Positions 9,572-17,712 of a stretch of DNA of 64,000 nt are shown in pieces. The position numbers and the translations under genes were made by a program. Source of the stretch: an uncultured Mucilaginibacter sp. (lineage in GTDB: Bacteria; Bacteroidota; Bacteroidia; Sphingobacteriales; Sphingobacteriaceae); assembly GCA_903864275.1 (NCBI GenBank), contig CAIPFE010000037.1, forward strand, positions 62,001 through 126,000, written 5' to 3'. Position 1 is the first letter of the stretch, and each line of letters opens with the position of its first letter. The notes beneath the pieces were generated by a model. That model did not search any database, was not told the DNA's origin, and saw only the letters and a list, made by a program, of their open reading frames with translations.

Positions 9572-9952
9572 TTACATAACCATCAAACTTTTCCTGAATT
9601 CGTTAGGCGTAACGCCTTCAAAGCGTTTAAAAAGTTTAAAGAAATAACTCAAATTATTGACCCCGACAGCATACGAAGCCTCGCTGATCGAAATATTAAT
9701 TTCTATTAGTAGTTTTTTTGCCATTTTCATGCGTTCCCGCAGTATAAAAACAACCGGGCTGATGCCAAATTCCCGCTTAAAGTAACGGAAGAAGCTGGGC
9801 CTGCTCATGCAGCACAAATTACTCAGCTTTTCAATAGTAATTTCCTCATCTATATGGGCTTTTATAAATTCAACTACCGCAAAGCGGGTAGTAGCTTCCA
9901 GACCTTTTTCGGGCGTTAGGGAGAGTAGCTTTGGTTTAAAATCGGGCTGCAT
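9572..9952 (-). CDS. Short AraC-family DNA-binding protein (HTH only)
   Basis: I use the ATG at 9952 (126 aa); an in-frame TTG at 9961 is possible, but a stop codon lies immediately before it, so the gene cannot extend further. The protein is almost entirely an AraC double HTH: ITIEKLSNLCCMSRPSFFRYFKREFG (HTH1, shown in part as EKLSNLCCMSRPSFFRYFKR) and ISEASYAVGVNNLSYFFKLFKRFEGVTPNEFR (HTH2; key residues GVNNLSYFFKLFKRFEG). No effector domain is present, whereas usual AraC proteins have 250-300 residues. It is divergent from the aldehyde dehydrogenase gene and shares its ~190-bp upstream region, so it is the probable regulator of that gene. Confidence 0.85.
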   Translation of the reverse strand: MQPDFKPKLLSLTPEKGLEATTRFAVVEFIKAHIDEEITIEKLSNLCCMSRPSFFRYFKREFGISPVVFILRERMKMAKKLLIEINISISEASYAVGVNNLSYFFKLFKRFEGVTPNEFRKSLMVM

Positions 9953-10145
9953 AAAATTCAATTACAGGTAGAAATGGAAAAATAATTCAGATGATTTTGT
10001 TAACCGGGTTTGCATAAAGGTACAACTACAACGGAACAAACAGATTAATATTTTAATTATAAATCTGATACAATATTGCATAAATCTCTTTTAAAATGCA
10101 CGTAGTTTTACATTACCAATTTATTAAAATTAAATTAAAAAACTT

Positions 10146-11666
10146 ATGGCTACCCAATTAGAAGAACAGCAGCTTGTAGCAAGGCCTGCGTTTAAAGACC
10201 ATTATGACAATTTTATCGGGGGTGAATGGATTGCACCTGTTAAAGGGCAATATTTCGAAAATATTTCGCCTATCGACGGGCAATCGTTTACAAAGGTCCC
10301 GCGGTCTGGAAAAGAGGATATTGAACTGGCTTTGGATGCCGCGCATAAGGCGTTTGCAACCTGGTCGCATAGTTCGCCTGCGGAAAGAAGCAATGTTTTA
10401 TTAAAGATTGCCGACATTATGGAGAAAAACCTGGCTTACCTGGCAGCGGTGGAAACAGTCGACAATGGCAAACCGATCCGTGAAACCATGGCCGCTGACT
10501 TGCCGCTGGCTATAGATCATTTCAGGTATTTTGCCGGTGTTATCCGTGCGGAAGAGAGCAGTGTTGCCGAACTTGATGCGAATACAGTGTCTATCAATAT
10601 ACATGAACCAATAGGGGTGGTAGGCCAGATCATTCCCTGGAATTTCCCATTGCTGATGGCTACCTGGAAACTGGCGCCAGCGATTGCAGCAGGCTGTACC
10701 GTGGTGATGAAACCAGCCGAACAAACGCCGGTTGGTATTTTGGTGCTGATGGACCTGATCAAAGATATTCTTCCGGCAGGCGTTATAAATGTCGTAACAG
10801 GTTTTGGCCCTGAAGCCGGTAAACCCCTGGCAAGTTCGCCGCGTGTGGCTAAAGTTGCATTTACTGGGGAAACAACTACCGGCCGCCTGATCATGCAATA
10901 TGCTTCAGAAAACCTTAACCCGGTAACTATGGAACTTGGCGGAAAATCACCGAACATATTTATGCCGAGCGTTTTGGATGCCGACGATGATTTCTTTGAT
11001 AAATGTTTGGAAGGCGCAGCCATGTTTGCGCTCAACCAGGGTGAAGTTTGTACCTGCCCGTCGCGTATACTGGTGCACGAATCAATTTACGACCGCTTTA
11101 TTGAAAGGGTGATAGAACGTGTTGAAAATATAAAAATGGGCCACCCGCTTGATCCAACCACCATGATGGGTGCACAGGCATCGCAGGACCAATACGAAAA
11201 GATACTTTCCTACCTGGAAATAGGTAAGGAAGAGGGCGCGGAAGTGTTAACCGGCGGGGCTAAAAAGTACCTGGATGGTTTGCACGAGGGCTATTATATA
11301 CAGCCAACCATTTTAAAAGGGAACAATAAAATGCGTGTATTCCAGGAAGAAATATTCGGCCCGGTTGTTTGTGTTACCACCTTTAAAACAACAGAAGAAG
11401 CCATTGAAATTGCGAACGATTCGCTGTATGGTTTAGGGGCAGGCGTTTGGACGAGGGATGCGCATGAATTGTACCAAATACCAAGGGCGATCCAGGCTGG
11501 ACGCGTTTGGGTAAATTGTTATCATGCATACCCGGCGCACGCACCGTTTGGCGGCTACAAGAAATCAGGCTTCGGGCGCGAGACCCATAAAATGATGCTG
11601 AATCATTACCGTCAGAATAAAAACATGCTGATCTCGTACGACAAGAAGAAGCTTGGGTTTTTTTAG
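10146..11666 (+). CDS. aldB: Aldehyde dehydrogenase, AldB/ExaC type (acetaldehyde)
   Basis: Oxidises acetaldehyde or similar aldehydes to the acid with NAD(P). The 506 residues are full length for the family. Visible motifs are the cofactor region PWNFPLLMATWKLAPAIAAG with VVMKPAEQTP, the general-base stretch MELGGKSPNIF, and the catalytic-Cys stretch NQGEVCTCPSRIL. The C-terminal APFGGYKKSGFGRE matches the dimer/substrate tail of the AldB/ExaC group. The downstream DUF779 gene is the usual companion of this subfamily, which strengthens the acetaldehyde call. It is divergent from the AraC-domain gene and followed by a strong terminator. Confidence 0.93.
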   Translation: MATQLEEQQLVARPAFKDHYDNFIGGEWIAPVKGQYFENISPIDGQSFTKVPRSGKEDIELALDAAHKAFATWSHSSPAERSNVLLKIADIMEKNLAYLAAVETVDNGKPIRETMAADLPLAIDHFRYFAGVIRAEESSVAELDANTVSINIHEPIGVVGQIIPWNFPLLMATWKLAPAIAAGCTVVMKPAEQTPVGILVLMDLIKDILPAGVINVVTGFGPEAGKPLASSPRVAKVAFTGETTTGRLIMQYASENLNPVTMELGGKSPNIFMPSVLDADDDFFDKCLEGAAMFALNQGEVCTCPSRILVHESIYDRFIERVIERVENIKMGHPLDPTTMMGAQASQDQYEKILSYLEIGKEEGAEVLTGGAKKYLDGLHEGYYIQPTILKGNNKMRVFQEEIFGPVVCVTTFKTTEEAIEIANDSLYGLGAGVWTRDAHELYQIPRAIQAGRVWVNCYHAYPAHAPFGGYKKSGFGRETHKMMLNHYRQNKNMLISYDKKKLGFF

Positions 11667-11686
11667 GAATAATTATTGAATTTAAA

Positions 11687-11721
11687 AAAAGCATCAGGAC
11701 GATTAACGCCCTGATGCTTTT
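11687..11721 (+). terminator. Rho-independent terminator after aldB
   Basis: Arms AAAAGCATCAGG (11687-11698) and CCTGATGCTTTT (11710-11721) are perfect 12-bp complements with an 11-base loop, followed by T-rich TAATTTTAT. It lies between aldB and the DUF779 gene, so it may reduce rather than stop read-through. The symmetric A/T flanks could also act on the other strand. Confidence 0.85.
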
Positions 11722-11735
11722 AATTTTATAAAAAG

Positions 11736-12137
11736 ATGAAGCCAACCGAAAGAGTTTTGGTAACACCCGAAGCATCTAAAATAATAGACCAATTGCGCCG
11801 GGAACATGGCGAATTGATGTTTCATCAAAGCGGGGGCTGCTGCGATGGTTCGCAGCCCATGTGTTTTGAAAAGGGTGAATTTAAAGTTGGCGGAAGCGAT
11901 GTTTACATGGGCGACATTGACGGCTGCGGCTTTTTTATGGCCAGCGATCAATTCGAATACTGGCGGCATACCCAGCTTAGCATTGATATTTCACCCGGCC
12001 GGGGATCAAGCTTTTCATTGGAAATACCGCTGGGGCTAAGATTTATTATTCGCTCCCGGCTATTTACGGATGAAGAAACAAAAAACCTGGAGGAAGTTAT
12101 TTCAGGTGAAGAATACAACGAGCTGCAACTTTTATAG
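11736..12137 (+). CDS. DUF779 protein, companion of acetaldehyde dehydrogenase
   Basis: The 133-aa protein matches the DUF779 family as I know it: VTPEASKIIDQLRREHG, then the Cys-rich SGGCCDGSQPMCFEKGEF and the conserved IDGCGFFMASDQFEYWRHTQ. The clustered cysteines could bind a metal or protect against aldehydes, but no biochemical function is established to my knowledge. The gene is regularly next to AldB/ExaC-type aldehyde dehydrogenases, and here it lies 69 bases downstream of one. The end is slightly longer than the family core (RLFTDEETKNLEEVISG). Confidence 0.88.
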   Translation: MKPTERVLVTPEASKIIDQLRREHGELMFHQSGGCCDGSQPMCFEKGEFKVGGSDVYMGDIDGCGFFMASDQFEYWRHTQLSIDISPGRGSSFSLEIPLGLRFIIRSRLFTDEETKNLEEVISGEEYNELQLL

Positions 12138-12204
12138 ATTATCCTTTTTTCGAAAGTAAACATTCATCTGACGAATAAATAGCCCACTCACTGAACGGCC
12201 ACAT

Positions 12205-12239
12205 AAACCTCATTAACGGATTGTTAATTGAGGTTTTTT
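12205..12239 (+). terminator. Terminator after the DUF779 gene
   Basis: AAACCTCATTAA pairs with TTAATTGAGGTTT with one bulge, followed by a T run (GGTTTTTTAATTT). It lies 68 bases after the DUF779 stop. Confidence 0.75.
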
Positions 12240-12512
12240 AATTTGCATGAATTATCCCTCATGAAATATTCTCAATTGTCACTAATTCCCCCTCATATTG
12301 TCATGTGGCCCACCTTTGAAAATATTTCAAGTGCCGTAGGTTTGAAATAATATTATCCCCTATCAAAAACATCGACAACTAAAATTTTTTCAAATAAATT
12401 TTGTGCAACCAAAACGTTAAAATACATTCGGCGCTAAGCAGGGATTACAGCAGCACATCGGGCGGCTTAAGGACTTTGTTGAAAAGATGTAAACTTAATT
12501 ATCAATATAAAC
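12240..12512. other. Intergenic region without a recognised gene
   Basis: About 270 bases before the RibD-C gene. The one symmetrical element is TTGAAA-ATA-TTTCAA at 12316-12330, which could be an operator half-site pair; TTTGAAATAATATT follows 20 bases later. The short frame starting at 12401 overlaps the next gene out of frame and has no coding character. Confidence 0.5.
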
Positions 12513-13070
12513 ATGAGAAAAGTTATTGTATCAAACATGGTCTCATTAGATGGATATATCGCGGGGCCAAACGGCGTTTTAGACTGGCATTTGGTCGATA
12601 AAGACTTCTTTGATTATGCGGAAGAAATGTTGAATTCAGTCGACACCATCTTATTCGGACGGCTTACCTACCAAATGATGGCGGATTATTGGACACAGGC
12701 TTCGGTAAAAACAGATGATCCCATCATTGCCGGTAAAATGAACGGATTGCCGAAAATTGTTTTTTCAAAAACGCTTGATAGTGTCGAATGGGAAAATTCA
12801 ATCTTAGTTAAGGATAATATTAAGGAGACGGTTTTAGAATTGAAGGATCAGCCCGGAAAAGACATCGTAATATTAGGCAGCGGGAGCATTGTTTCGCTTT
12901 TTACACAAATGGGAATAATTGATGAATATAGGATGATCGTAAATCCTGTTATCTTAGGCGGTGGAATACCCGAGTTTACAGGTATTACAGAAAGGAAAAT
13001 ATTGGAGCTGACGGATGTGAAAAGGTTCAGTTCAGGGGTGGTCATGCTTTATTTTCAACCAAAACAATAA
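12513..13070 (+). CDS. Dihydrofolate reductase-like / RibD C-terminal domain protein
   Basis: The 185-aa protein is a single RibD-C domain of the COG0262 type. It starts RKVIVSNMVSLDGYIAGPNG, then has ILFGRLTYQMMADYW, the NADPH-site stretch DIVILGSGSIVSLFTQ and the C-terminal VNPVILGGGIPEF. Proteins of this type bind NADPH; most have no proven substrate and are not the housekeeping FolA. It precedes a DoxX gene by 17 bases and a MATE exporter, so the three may form a stress or detoxification operon. Confidence 0.88.
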   Translation: MRKVIVSNMVSLDGYIAGPNGVLDWHLVDKDFFDYAEEMLNSVDTILFGRLTYQMMADYWTQASVKTDDPIIAGKMNGLPKIVFSKTLDSVEWENSILVKDNIKETVLELKDQPGKDIVILGSGSIVSLFTQMGIIDEYRMIVNPVILGGGIPEFTGITERKILELTDVKRFSSGVVMLYFQPKQ

Positions 13071-13087
13071 ATTTAATTACAGTCACA

Positions 13088-13480
13088 ATGAAGACAATCA
13101 ACATTATTTACTGGATATCTACAGTGCTGCTGGCAGCATTAATGCTTTCGTCAGCACTTCCAAGCCTCCGGGGCGATCCCGGGGCAGCTAAATTTATGGT
13201 CGATCATTTACATTATCCGCCTTATTTTGGCGCGTTCCTGGGGGTGGCGAAAATATTAGGAATAATAGCCATACTTGTTCCTGGTTTCCCGAAGATCAGG
13301 GAATGGGCCTATGCCGGTTTTGCATTCGACCTAATTGCAGCGCTTTATTCATTTATCGCGGTTAAAGACCCATTGGGCAGCTTAACGCTGTTCCCGGTTT
13401 TCTTTGCCATATTGATCGTATCCTATATCTGGTGGCACAAAAAACTAAAGGCAAAGGCATATGCCGATGCGGTTGTTTAA
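13088..13480 (+). CDS. DoxX family membrane protein
   Basis: This 130-aa integral membrane protein has four predicted helices: INIIYWISTVLLAALMLSSA, PPYFGAFLGVAKILGIIAIL, WAYAGFAFDLIAALYSFIAV and LFPVFFAILIVSYIWWHKK. The GVAKILGIIAILVPGFPKIREWAYAGFAFDL region (key: AKILG..AILVP..REWAYAG) is typical of DoxX-like proteins. The family has been tied to redox membrane complexes, but no activity can be assigned here. It is co-directional with and close to the RibD-C gene and MATE exporter. Confidence 0.88.
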   Translation: MKTINIIYWISTVLLAALMLSSALPSLRGDPGAAKFMVDHLHYPPYFGAFLGVAKILGIIAILVPGFPKIREWAYAGFAFDLIAALYSFIAVKDPLGSLTLFPVFFAILIVSYIWWHKKLKAKAYADAVV

Positions 13481-13504
13481 TTAAATATATCCAACATCCC
13501 TATT

Positions 13505-14896
13505 TTGAAATTAAAGCGTTTTTTTTCTTTATTCGGCCAGGCGGTAGCTGGCAGTGAGCAGGATTATACGACGGGAAGCATCCGCAAAGCCGTATTCCTG
13601 CTTGCTGTGCCCATGATCATGGAAATGATCATGGAATCTGTGTTTGCCCTGGTGGACATATTCTTTGTTGGCAAGCTTGGGAATGCCGCAGTGACTACGC
13701 TGGCACTTACAGAATCTGTGCTAAGTTTGGTTTATTCAATTGCTATCGGCTTAAGTATAGCGGCTACCGCATTAGTAGCCAGGCGTGTGGGCGAAAAGAA
13801 CCTGGACGGCGCTGCCCATGCGGGAATGCAAACCATATTATTTGCAATAGTGCTGTCGCTTATTATTGCGTTCGCAGGGGTTTCATCGGCCGGGACTATC
13901 TTACAATTGATGGGTGCGGATGCCAAGATGGTAGCAGACAATATCCGTTATACCCAGATCATGTTTGGCGGTAATATCGTGATCATGCTGCTATTCCTTA
14001 TCAACGGGATATTTCGCGGGGCAGGGGATGCCAGCATTGCCATGCAAAGCCTCTGGATCGCAAACGCAGCCAATATTATTTTATGCCCCATCCTGATCTA
14101 TGGACTTGGACCTATACCGGCGCTGGGTTTAAAAGGCGCTGCTATCGCTACCACTACCGGCCGGGGTTTGGGCGTTTTATACCAGCTCTATCGCCTGTTT
14201 ATTCGTAAGGGTCTGTTGGATTTTTACTTGTACCAACTAAAGCCGCAGCGCGAATTATTGGTGCAGATCATCAGCATGGGCAGCTCGGCAACGGTGCAGT
14301 TTTTAGTAGGATCCGCTAGTTGGATATTCTTGGCAAGGTTAATGGCCGGCTTTCACGAAGCAGCTATGGCCGGCTACCAGGTGGCGATTCGTGTGTTCCT
14401 TTTTTTCCTGCTACCTGCCTGGGGGCTGAGCAATGCTGCCGCTACTTTGGTAGGACAAAACCTTGGCGCCGGCAAACCTGAACGGGCAGTGCAAAGCGTT
14501 TGGACGACAGCCGGTTATAATGTTATCTTCATGCTTTCAGTAAGTATATTCTTTTTTCTCTTTGGCGAGCCGGTCATCAATTTTATGAACAGTGATCCCG
14601 AGGCCAGGAAGTATGCCTTACAGGCGCTACGGATAATTAGTCCCGGTTATGTTTTTTGGGGTATAGAAATGGTGATGATGAATGCTTTTAACGGTGCGGG
14701 CGATACCCGCACCCCTACCATAGTTAACCTTTTATGTTTCTGGCTTTTTCAGATCCCGGTTGCATGGGTATTAAGCCAATATTACATAAGGGAGCCTAAA
14801 GCTATTTTTATTACTATAGTTGTTTCGCAGCTTGTTGCAGCTTCGGTTAGCGTGTACCTGTTTAAGAAAGGCAGATGGAAGACCATTAAGGTGTGA
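13505..14896 (+). CDS. MATE family efflux transporter
   Basis: The 463-aa protein has about 12 membrane helices in two homologous MatE halves. It moves cationic drugs or other small molecules out in exchange for Na+ or H+. MatE features are VPMIMEMIMESVFALVDIFFVG (residues ~34-55; key PMIMEM and DIFFVG) and NAAATLVGQNLGAGKPERA in the second half. The start is TTG at 13505; the next Met is at about residue 36 and would cut the first helix, so TTG is preferred. Substrate unknown. A word-repeat hairpin follows the stop. Confidence 0.92.
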   Translation: MKLKRFFSLFGQAVAGSEQDYTTGSIRKAVFLLAVPMIMEMIMESVFALVDIFFVGKLGNAAVTTLALTESVLSLVYSIAIGLSIAATALVARRVGEKNLDGAAHAGMQTILFAIVLSLIIAFAGVSSAGTILQLMGADAKMVADNIRYTQIMFGGNIVIMLLFLINGIFRGAGDASIAMQSLWIANAANIILCPILIYGLGPIPALGLKGAAIATTTGRGLGVLYQLYRLFIRKGLLDFYLYQLKPQRELLVQIISMGSSATVQFLVGSASWIFLARLMAGFHEAAMAGYQVAIRVFLFFLLPAWGLSNAAATLVGQNLGAGKPERAVQSVWTTAGYNVIFMLSVSIFFFLFGEPVINFMNSDPEARKYALQALRIISPGYVFWGIEMVMMNAFNGAGDTRTPTIVNLLCFWLFQIPVAWVLSQYYIREPKAIFITIVVSQLVAASVSVYLFKKGRWKTIKV

Positions 14897-14900
14897 GAGC

Positions 14901-15000
14901 TTGATTAAGTTGGATTAAGTTGATTAGGTTTTGTTTTAGCGGCGAACAGTTTACAAACCAATCAACCACACACCAAATCATCTCATCAACTCAATCAACT
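14901..15000. repeat. AATCAACTTAATC word repeat forming an imperfect hairpin
   Basis: The left half is made of TTGATTAAGTTGG-type words (14901-14930) and the right half of complementary AATCAAC words (14957-15000). It lies between the convergent MATE and YhcH-like genes. The right end overlaps the last codons and TGA stop (14991-14993) of the YhcH-like gene. The same words recur at 17660-17705. Confidence 0.7.
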
Positions 15001-15608
15001 ACTTTAATCTTTATTACCAGTTTTTTAACTAAATCAAATCCGTCGACCTTAATATTTGGCCGGTGTGCGTCGCCCGGAAAGAACAGGAAAAATGTGGCTG
15101 GCGTCGCGATATAATATTGCCCTTCAGCATTGTAGTTGGCGGCATCCCTGGAATCGTCATAAGGTTTTATTATGGTGGCAGTTGCAATTGGCGCAACGCC
15201 AATTTTTTCTTGTCCTTTTATAACATATTGCAGATCAATATACTTTCGGTGCGACTCCCAGGCCGATTGCTCAAATGTTTTTGAAGGTGCTTCGGTTATG
15301 GTCGCATAAGCATTATCGCCGTCAATTACATATTTACCCAGTTTCAGGGTTAAGAGGTTGCTGTCCCTTAAAAAAGCGAACGCCTTGTCCCATACGGCTT
15401 TGTTTTTATGGTATTGCTCCGCAAAAATGATTTTATTTACCGATGGATGGACCTCCAGTTTTAAGCCGTTTTTCCATTCCTTGCTTTGCAGCCATTTTGC
15501 GGCAGTTTTTTCAGTCCATGCCGCTGTGCCCTGTGCCAAAATGGAGCCAGTAAAACTTAAAAAAGTAAGCAGCAGCAGCAGTTTTTTATAGATTGGTAAA
15601 TTGTTCAT
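14991..15608 (-). CDS. Secreted YhcH/YjgK/YiaL family protein (DUF386)
   Basis: The 205-aa product has a signal peptide (KKLLLLLTFLSFTGSILAQ) followed by one DUF386 domain: KYVIDGDNAYATITEAPSKT, ESHRKYIDLQYVIKGQEKIG and the metal-site-like FFLFFPGDAHRPNI near the end. The conserved H and the E/Q residues of the cupin core are present. Cytoplasmic relatives such as YhcH and NanQ act on sialic acid or uronate anomers. This copy is exported, which is common in Bacteroidota polysaccharide loci. It is divergent from kduI 245 bases away, consistent with uronate metabolism. Confidence 0.85.
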   Translation of the reverse strand: MNNLPIYKKLLLLLTFLSFTGSILAQGTAAWTEKTAAKWLQSKEWKNGLKLEVHPSVNKIIFAEQYHKNKAVWDKAFAFLRDSNLLTLKLGKYVIDGDNAYATITEAPSKTFEQSAWESHRKYIDLQYVIKGQEKIGVAPIATATIIKPYDDSRDAANYNAEGQYYIATPATFFLFFPGDAHRPNIKVDGFDLVKKLVIKIKVVD

Positions 15609-15681
15609 GCTCTTGAATTTTTCGAGGATTAAAATTTAAGCCAATGTAAAAACTATTTTACTACTTTTCGACAGCATGGTT

Positions 15682-15720
15682 GTAGAGACACAATCCTTTG
15701 TGTGTCCCCGCGTGCAATTG
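15682..15720. repeat. GTAGAGAC family repeat (copy 2)
   Basis: GTAGAGACACAA (15682-15693) pairs with TTGTGTGTCC (from 15699); the right arm is degenerate. The next bases, CGTGCAATTGCCAATGATAA, match the tail of copy 1. A further half arm GTCTCTA is seen near 15752. It lies in the divergent region between the YhcH-like gene and kduI. Confidence 0.7.
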
Positions 15721-15771
15721 CCAATGATAAATTTTAACGAGGGTCATCGTCTCTAAATAGTTTATAAATAT

Positions 15772-15779
15772 TAACTTTG
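15772..15779 (+). promoter_or_regulatory. -7 box upstream of kduI
   Basis: TAACTTTG matches TAnnTTTG and lies 73 bases before the kduI start, leaving a leader of about 65 bases. No clear -33 element is seen. Confidence 0.45.
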
Positions 15780-15852
15780 ACTATGAAGCTGAAGTAACAA
15801 AACAGATGTTACATTTGCAACTCTTACAACTTTTACAACAATTATAACCACC

Positions 15853-16683
15853 TTGAAAATACTCCACAGCGTACATCCTGACGATTTTAAAAGCTATGAT
15901 ACCGCCTTGATCAGGGAGCGGTTTTTAGTAGATGATATCGTTAAAAAAGATACTATTAATTGCGTTTACACGCATTACGACCGGATGATCGTCGGCGCAG
16001 CGAACCCGGTTAAAGAGCAACTTGTATTGGAAAATTACGTGAATCTTCGCGCGGAATATTTTTTAGAACGGAGAGAAATCGGGATCATCAATGTAGCCGG
16101 GGACGGGGTCATTACTGCAGACGGTGAAAGTTATGATCTGCATAAATTTGATTGTTTGTATATAGGCAAAGGGGCAAAACGTGTGACGTTTTCCAGCAAA
16201 AACAATGAAAGCCCGGCCGTATTTTATTTACTTTCAGCGCCTGCACATGGATCGTATCCAACAACTTTATTAGGCATTGATAGAGTTGCAAAAGTTGATG
16301 CAGGCAGCGCTGCTTCGGCTAATTTGCGTACTATCAATAAATATATCCATTCCGGTGGTATCAAAAGCTGTCAATTGGTAATGGGCCTTACCATTTTACA
16401 CCCCGGGAGTGTTTGGAACACCATGCCCGCCCATACCCACGACCGCCGCATGGAAGCGTATTTTTATTTTGATCTGCCTGCCAGTCAAAAAGTAGTGCAC
16501 TATATGGGGAAAGGTGATGAAACAAGGCATATAATGGTGAATAATTACGAAGCGGTTGTTTCGCCGCCCTGGAGCATACATTCGGGCAGCGGCACTACCA
16601 ACTATAATTTCATCTGGGGCATGGCAGGGGAGAATTTGGATTATACCGATATGGATGTAATTTCAATAAATGATTTGAGGTAA
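15853..16683 (+). CDS. kduI: 5-dehydro-4-deoxy-D-glucuronate (DKI) isomerase
   Basis: KduI converts 5-keto-4-deoxyuronate, the product of pectin or glycosaminoglycan lysis, to 2,5-diketo-3-deoxygluconate. The 276-aa length and the start (HSVHPDDFKSYDTALIRERF) fit the family. The cupin zinc ligands are visible: His194, His196 and Glu201 in PAHTHDRRMEAYFYFD, and a His near residue 243 in SPPWSIHSGSGT. The start codon is TTG at 15853; it gives the canonical N-terminus and no ATG lies nearby. The next gene, an SDR 89 bases away, is probably the following pathway step. Confidence 0.95.
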   Translation: MKILHSVHPDDFKSYDTALIRERFLVDDIVKKDTINCVYTHYDRMIVGAANPVKEQLVLENYVNLRAEYFLERREIGIINVAGDGVITADGESYDLHKFDCLYIGKGAKRVTFSSKNNESPAVFYLLSAPAHGSYPTTLLGIDRVAKVDAGSAASANLRTINKYIHSGGIKSCQLVMGLTILHPGSVWNTMPAHTHDRRMEAYFYFDLPASQKVVHYMGKGDETRHIMVNNYEAVVSPPWSIHSGSGTTNYNFIWGMAGENLDYTDMDVISINDLR

Positions 16684-16772
16684 CCCTCGCCAATCCTCCC
16701 CATAAACTTAGGGCAGATGTCGGCAAAGGAGACGGAGGGGTATACACCTGTGATTTAAGATATAACACAAAA

Positions 16773-17588
16773 ATGGCAGATCAATTTTCATTATCCGGAA
16801 AAGTAATCATTGTAACCGGCGGCACCGGTATTTTAGGTAATGCCTTTGTTAACGGCATTGTGGAAGCAGGCGGTACGGTTGGTATTTTGGGCCGTAATAA
16901 AACAGTAGCCGAAGAACGCGCTGATCTTATCAACGCAAATGGCGGTAAGGCCATTGCTTTGGTGGCTGATGTGTTGAATACCAGCGAACTTACAGCTGCT
17001 AAAAGCAAAGTATTAGATGCCTTTGGCAGGATTGACGGCCTCGTGAACGGCGCGGGCGGTAATATGCCCCAGGGTGTTTTGCAGCCTGAAGAAGATATTT
17101 TCAGCATGAACCTGGAAGGGATGAAGCAGGTAATGGAAGTTAATTTATGGGGCACTCTGTACCCTACCCAGGTTTTCGGTGAAGCAATTGCAAAAACAGG
17201 TAAAGGCAGTATTGTTAACATCTCCTCCATGAATTCAAAAAGGGCCATAACAAAAGTCTTGGGCTATAATATGGGCAAGGCCGCGGTTGATTGCTATACA
17301 CAATGGTTCGCTGTTGAGCTGGCCAACCGCTATGGCGATACCATCAGGATGAATGCCCTTGCACCCGGTTTTTTCCTTACGGAACAAAACCGCAACCTGT
17401 TAACACTGCCCGAAGGGGGCTACACTGATCGCGGAAGCAAAGTGATCAGGAATACGCCGTTTAAGCGATTCGGCCACCCTGATGAGCTGATAGGGGCATT
17501 GGTTTGGCTGTTGAGTGATGCGTCGGCATTTGTTACAGGCTCAATGATCTGTGTTGATGGCGGGTTTTCTATTTTTGGTGGCGTCTGA
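16773..17588 (+). CDS. SDR oxidoreductase, probable D-mannonate oxidoreductase (or KduD)
   Basis: The 271-aa protein is a classical SDR: nucleotide-binding TGGTGILG near residue 15, NGAGGN (NNAG variant), the Ser in NISSMNSKRA, the catalytic pair in GYNMGKAAV (Y-x-x-x-K), and a C-terminal TGSMICVDGGFSIFGGV. The insertion MPQGVLQPEEDIFSMNLEGM after NGAGG is the mark of the YjmF/UxuB-type mannonate oxidoreductases as I recall them. Next to kduI, it most likely reduces D-fructuronate to D-mannonate or acts as 2-deoxygluconate dehydrogenase (KduD). Because the substrate is open, no gene symbol is given. Confidence 0.82.
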   Translation: MADQFSLSGKVIIVTGGTGILGNAFVNGIVEAGGTVGILGRNKTVAEERADLINANGGKAIALVADVLNTSELTAAKSKVLDAFGRIDGLVNGAGGNMPQGVLQPEEDIFSMNLEGMKQVMEVNLWGTLYPTQVFGEAIAKTGKGSIVNISSMNSKRAITKVLGYNMGKAAVDCYTQWFAVELANRYGDTIRMNALAPGFFLTEQNRNLLTLPEGGYTDRGSKVIRNTPFKRFGHPDELIGALVWLLSDASAFVTGSMICVDGGFSIFGGV

Positions 17589-17705
17589 ATGGTGAGTAGT
17601 GAGTGGTCAATAGCGAATGGTTGCCTGTTTAATAAATGCGGCAATCATTGTAACTTCAAATAACGCAATCAACCTAATCCAACTTAATAAACTTAATCAA
17701 CCAAT
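17589..17705. repeat. Two word-repeat families downstream of the SDR gene
   Basis: Starting at the base after the SDR stop, 17589-17620 consists of GGTGAGTAGTGAGTGG-type words; the complementary form (CACTAATACCCACTCACCAT) occurs at 30572-30595. From about 17660 to 17705 follow AATCAACCTAATCC/AACTTAATCAAC words, as at 14901-15000. No hairpin is complete within this copy. Confidence 0.6.
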
Positions 17706-17712
17706 TATAATA

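Noticed and set aside
12401..12601. 66-aa frame overlapping the start of the RibD-C gene
   Set aside because: It is out of frame with the clear RibD-C coding region and runs 89 bases into it; composition is not protein-like.
17617..17712. 32-residue N-terminal extension of the Gfo/Idh/MocA gene
   Set aside because: The extension is translated from AATCAAC word repeats; the ATG at 17713 begins with a proper twin-arginine signal.
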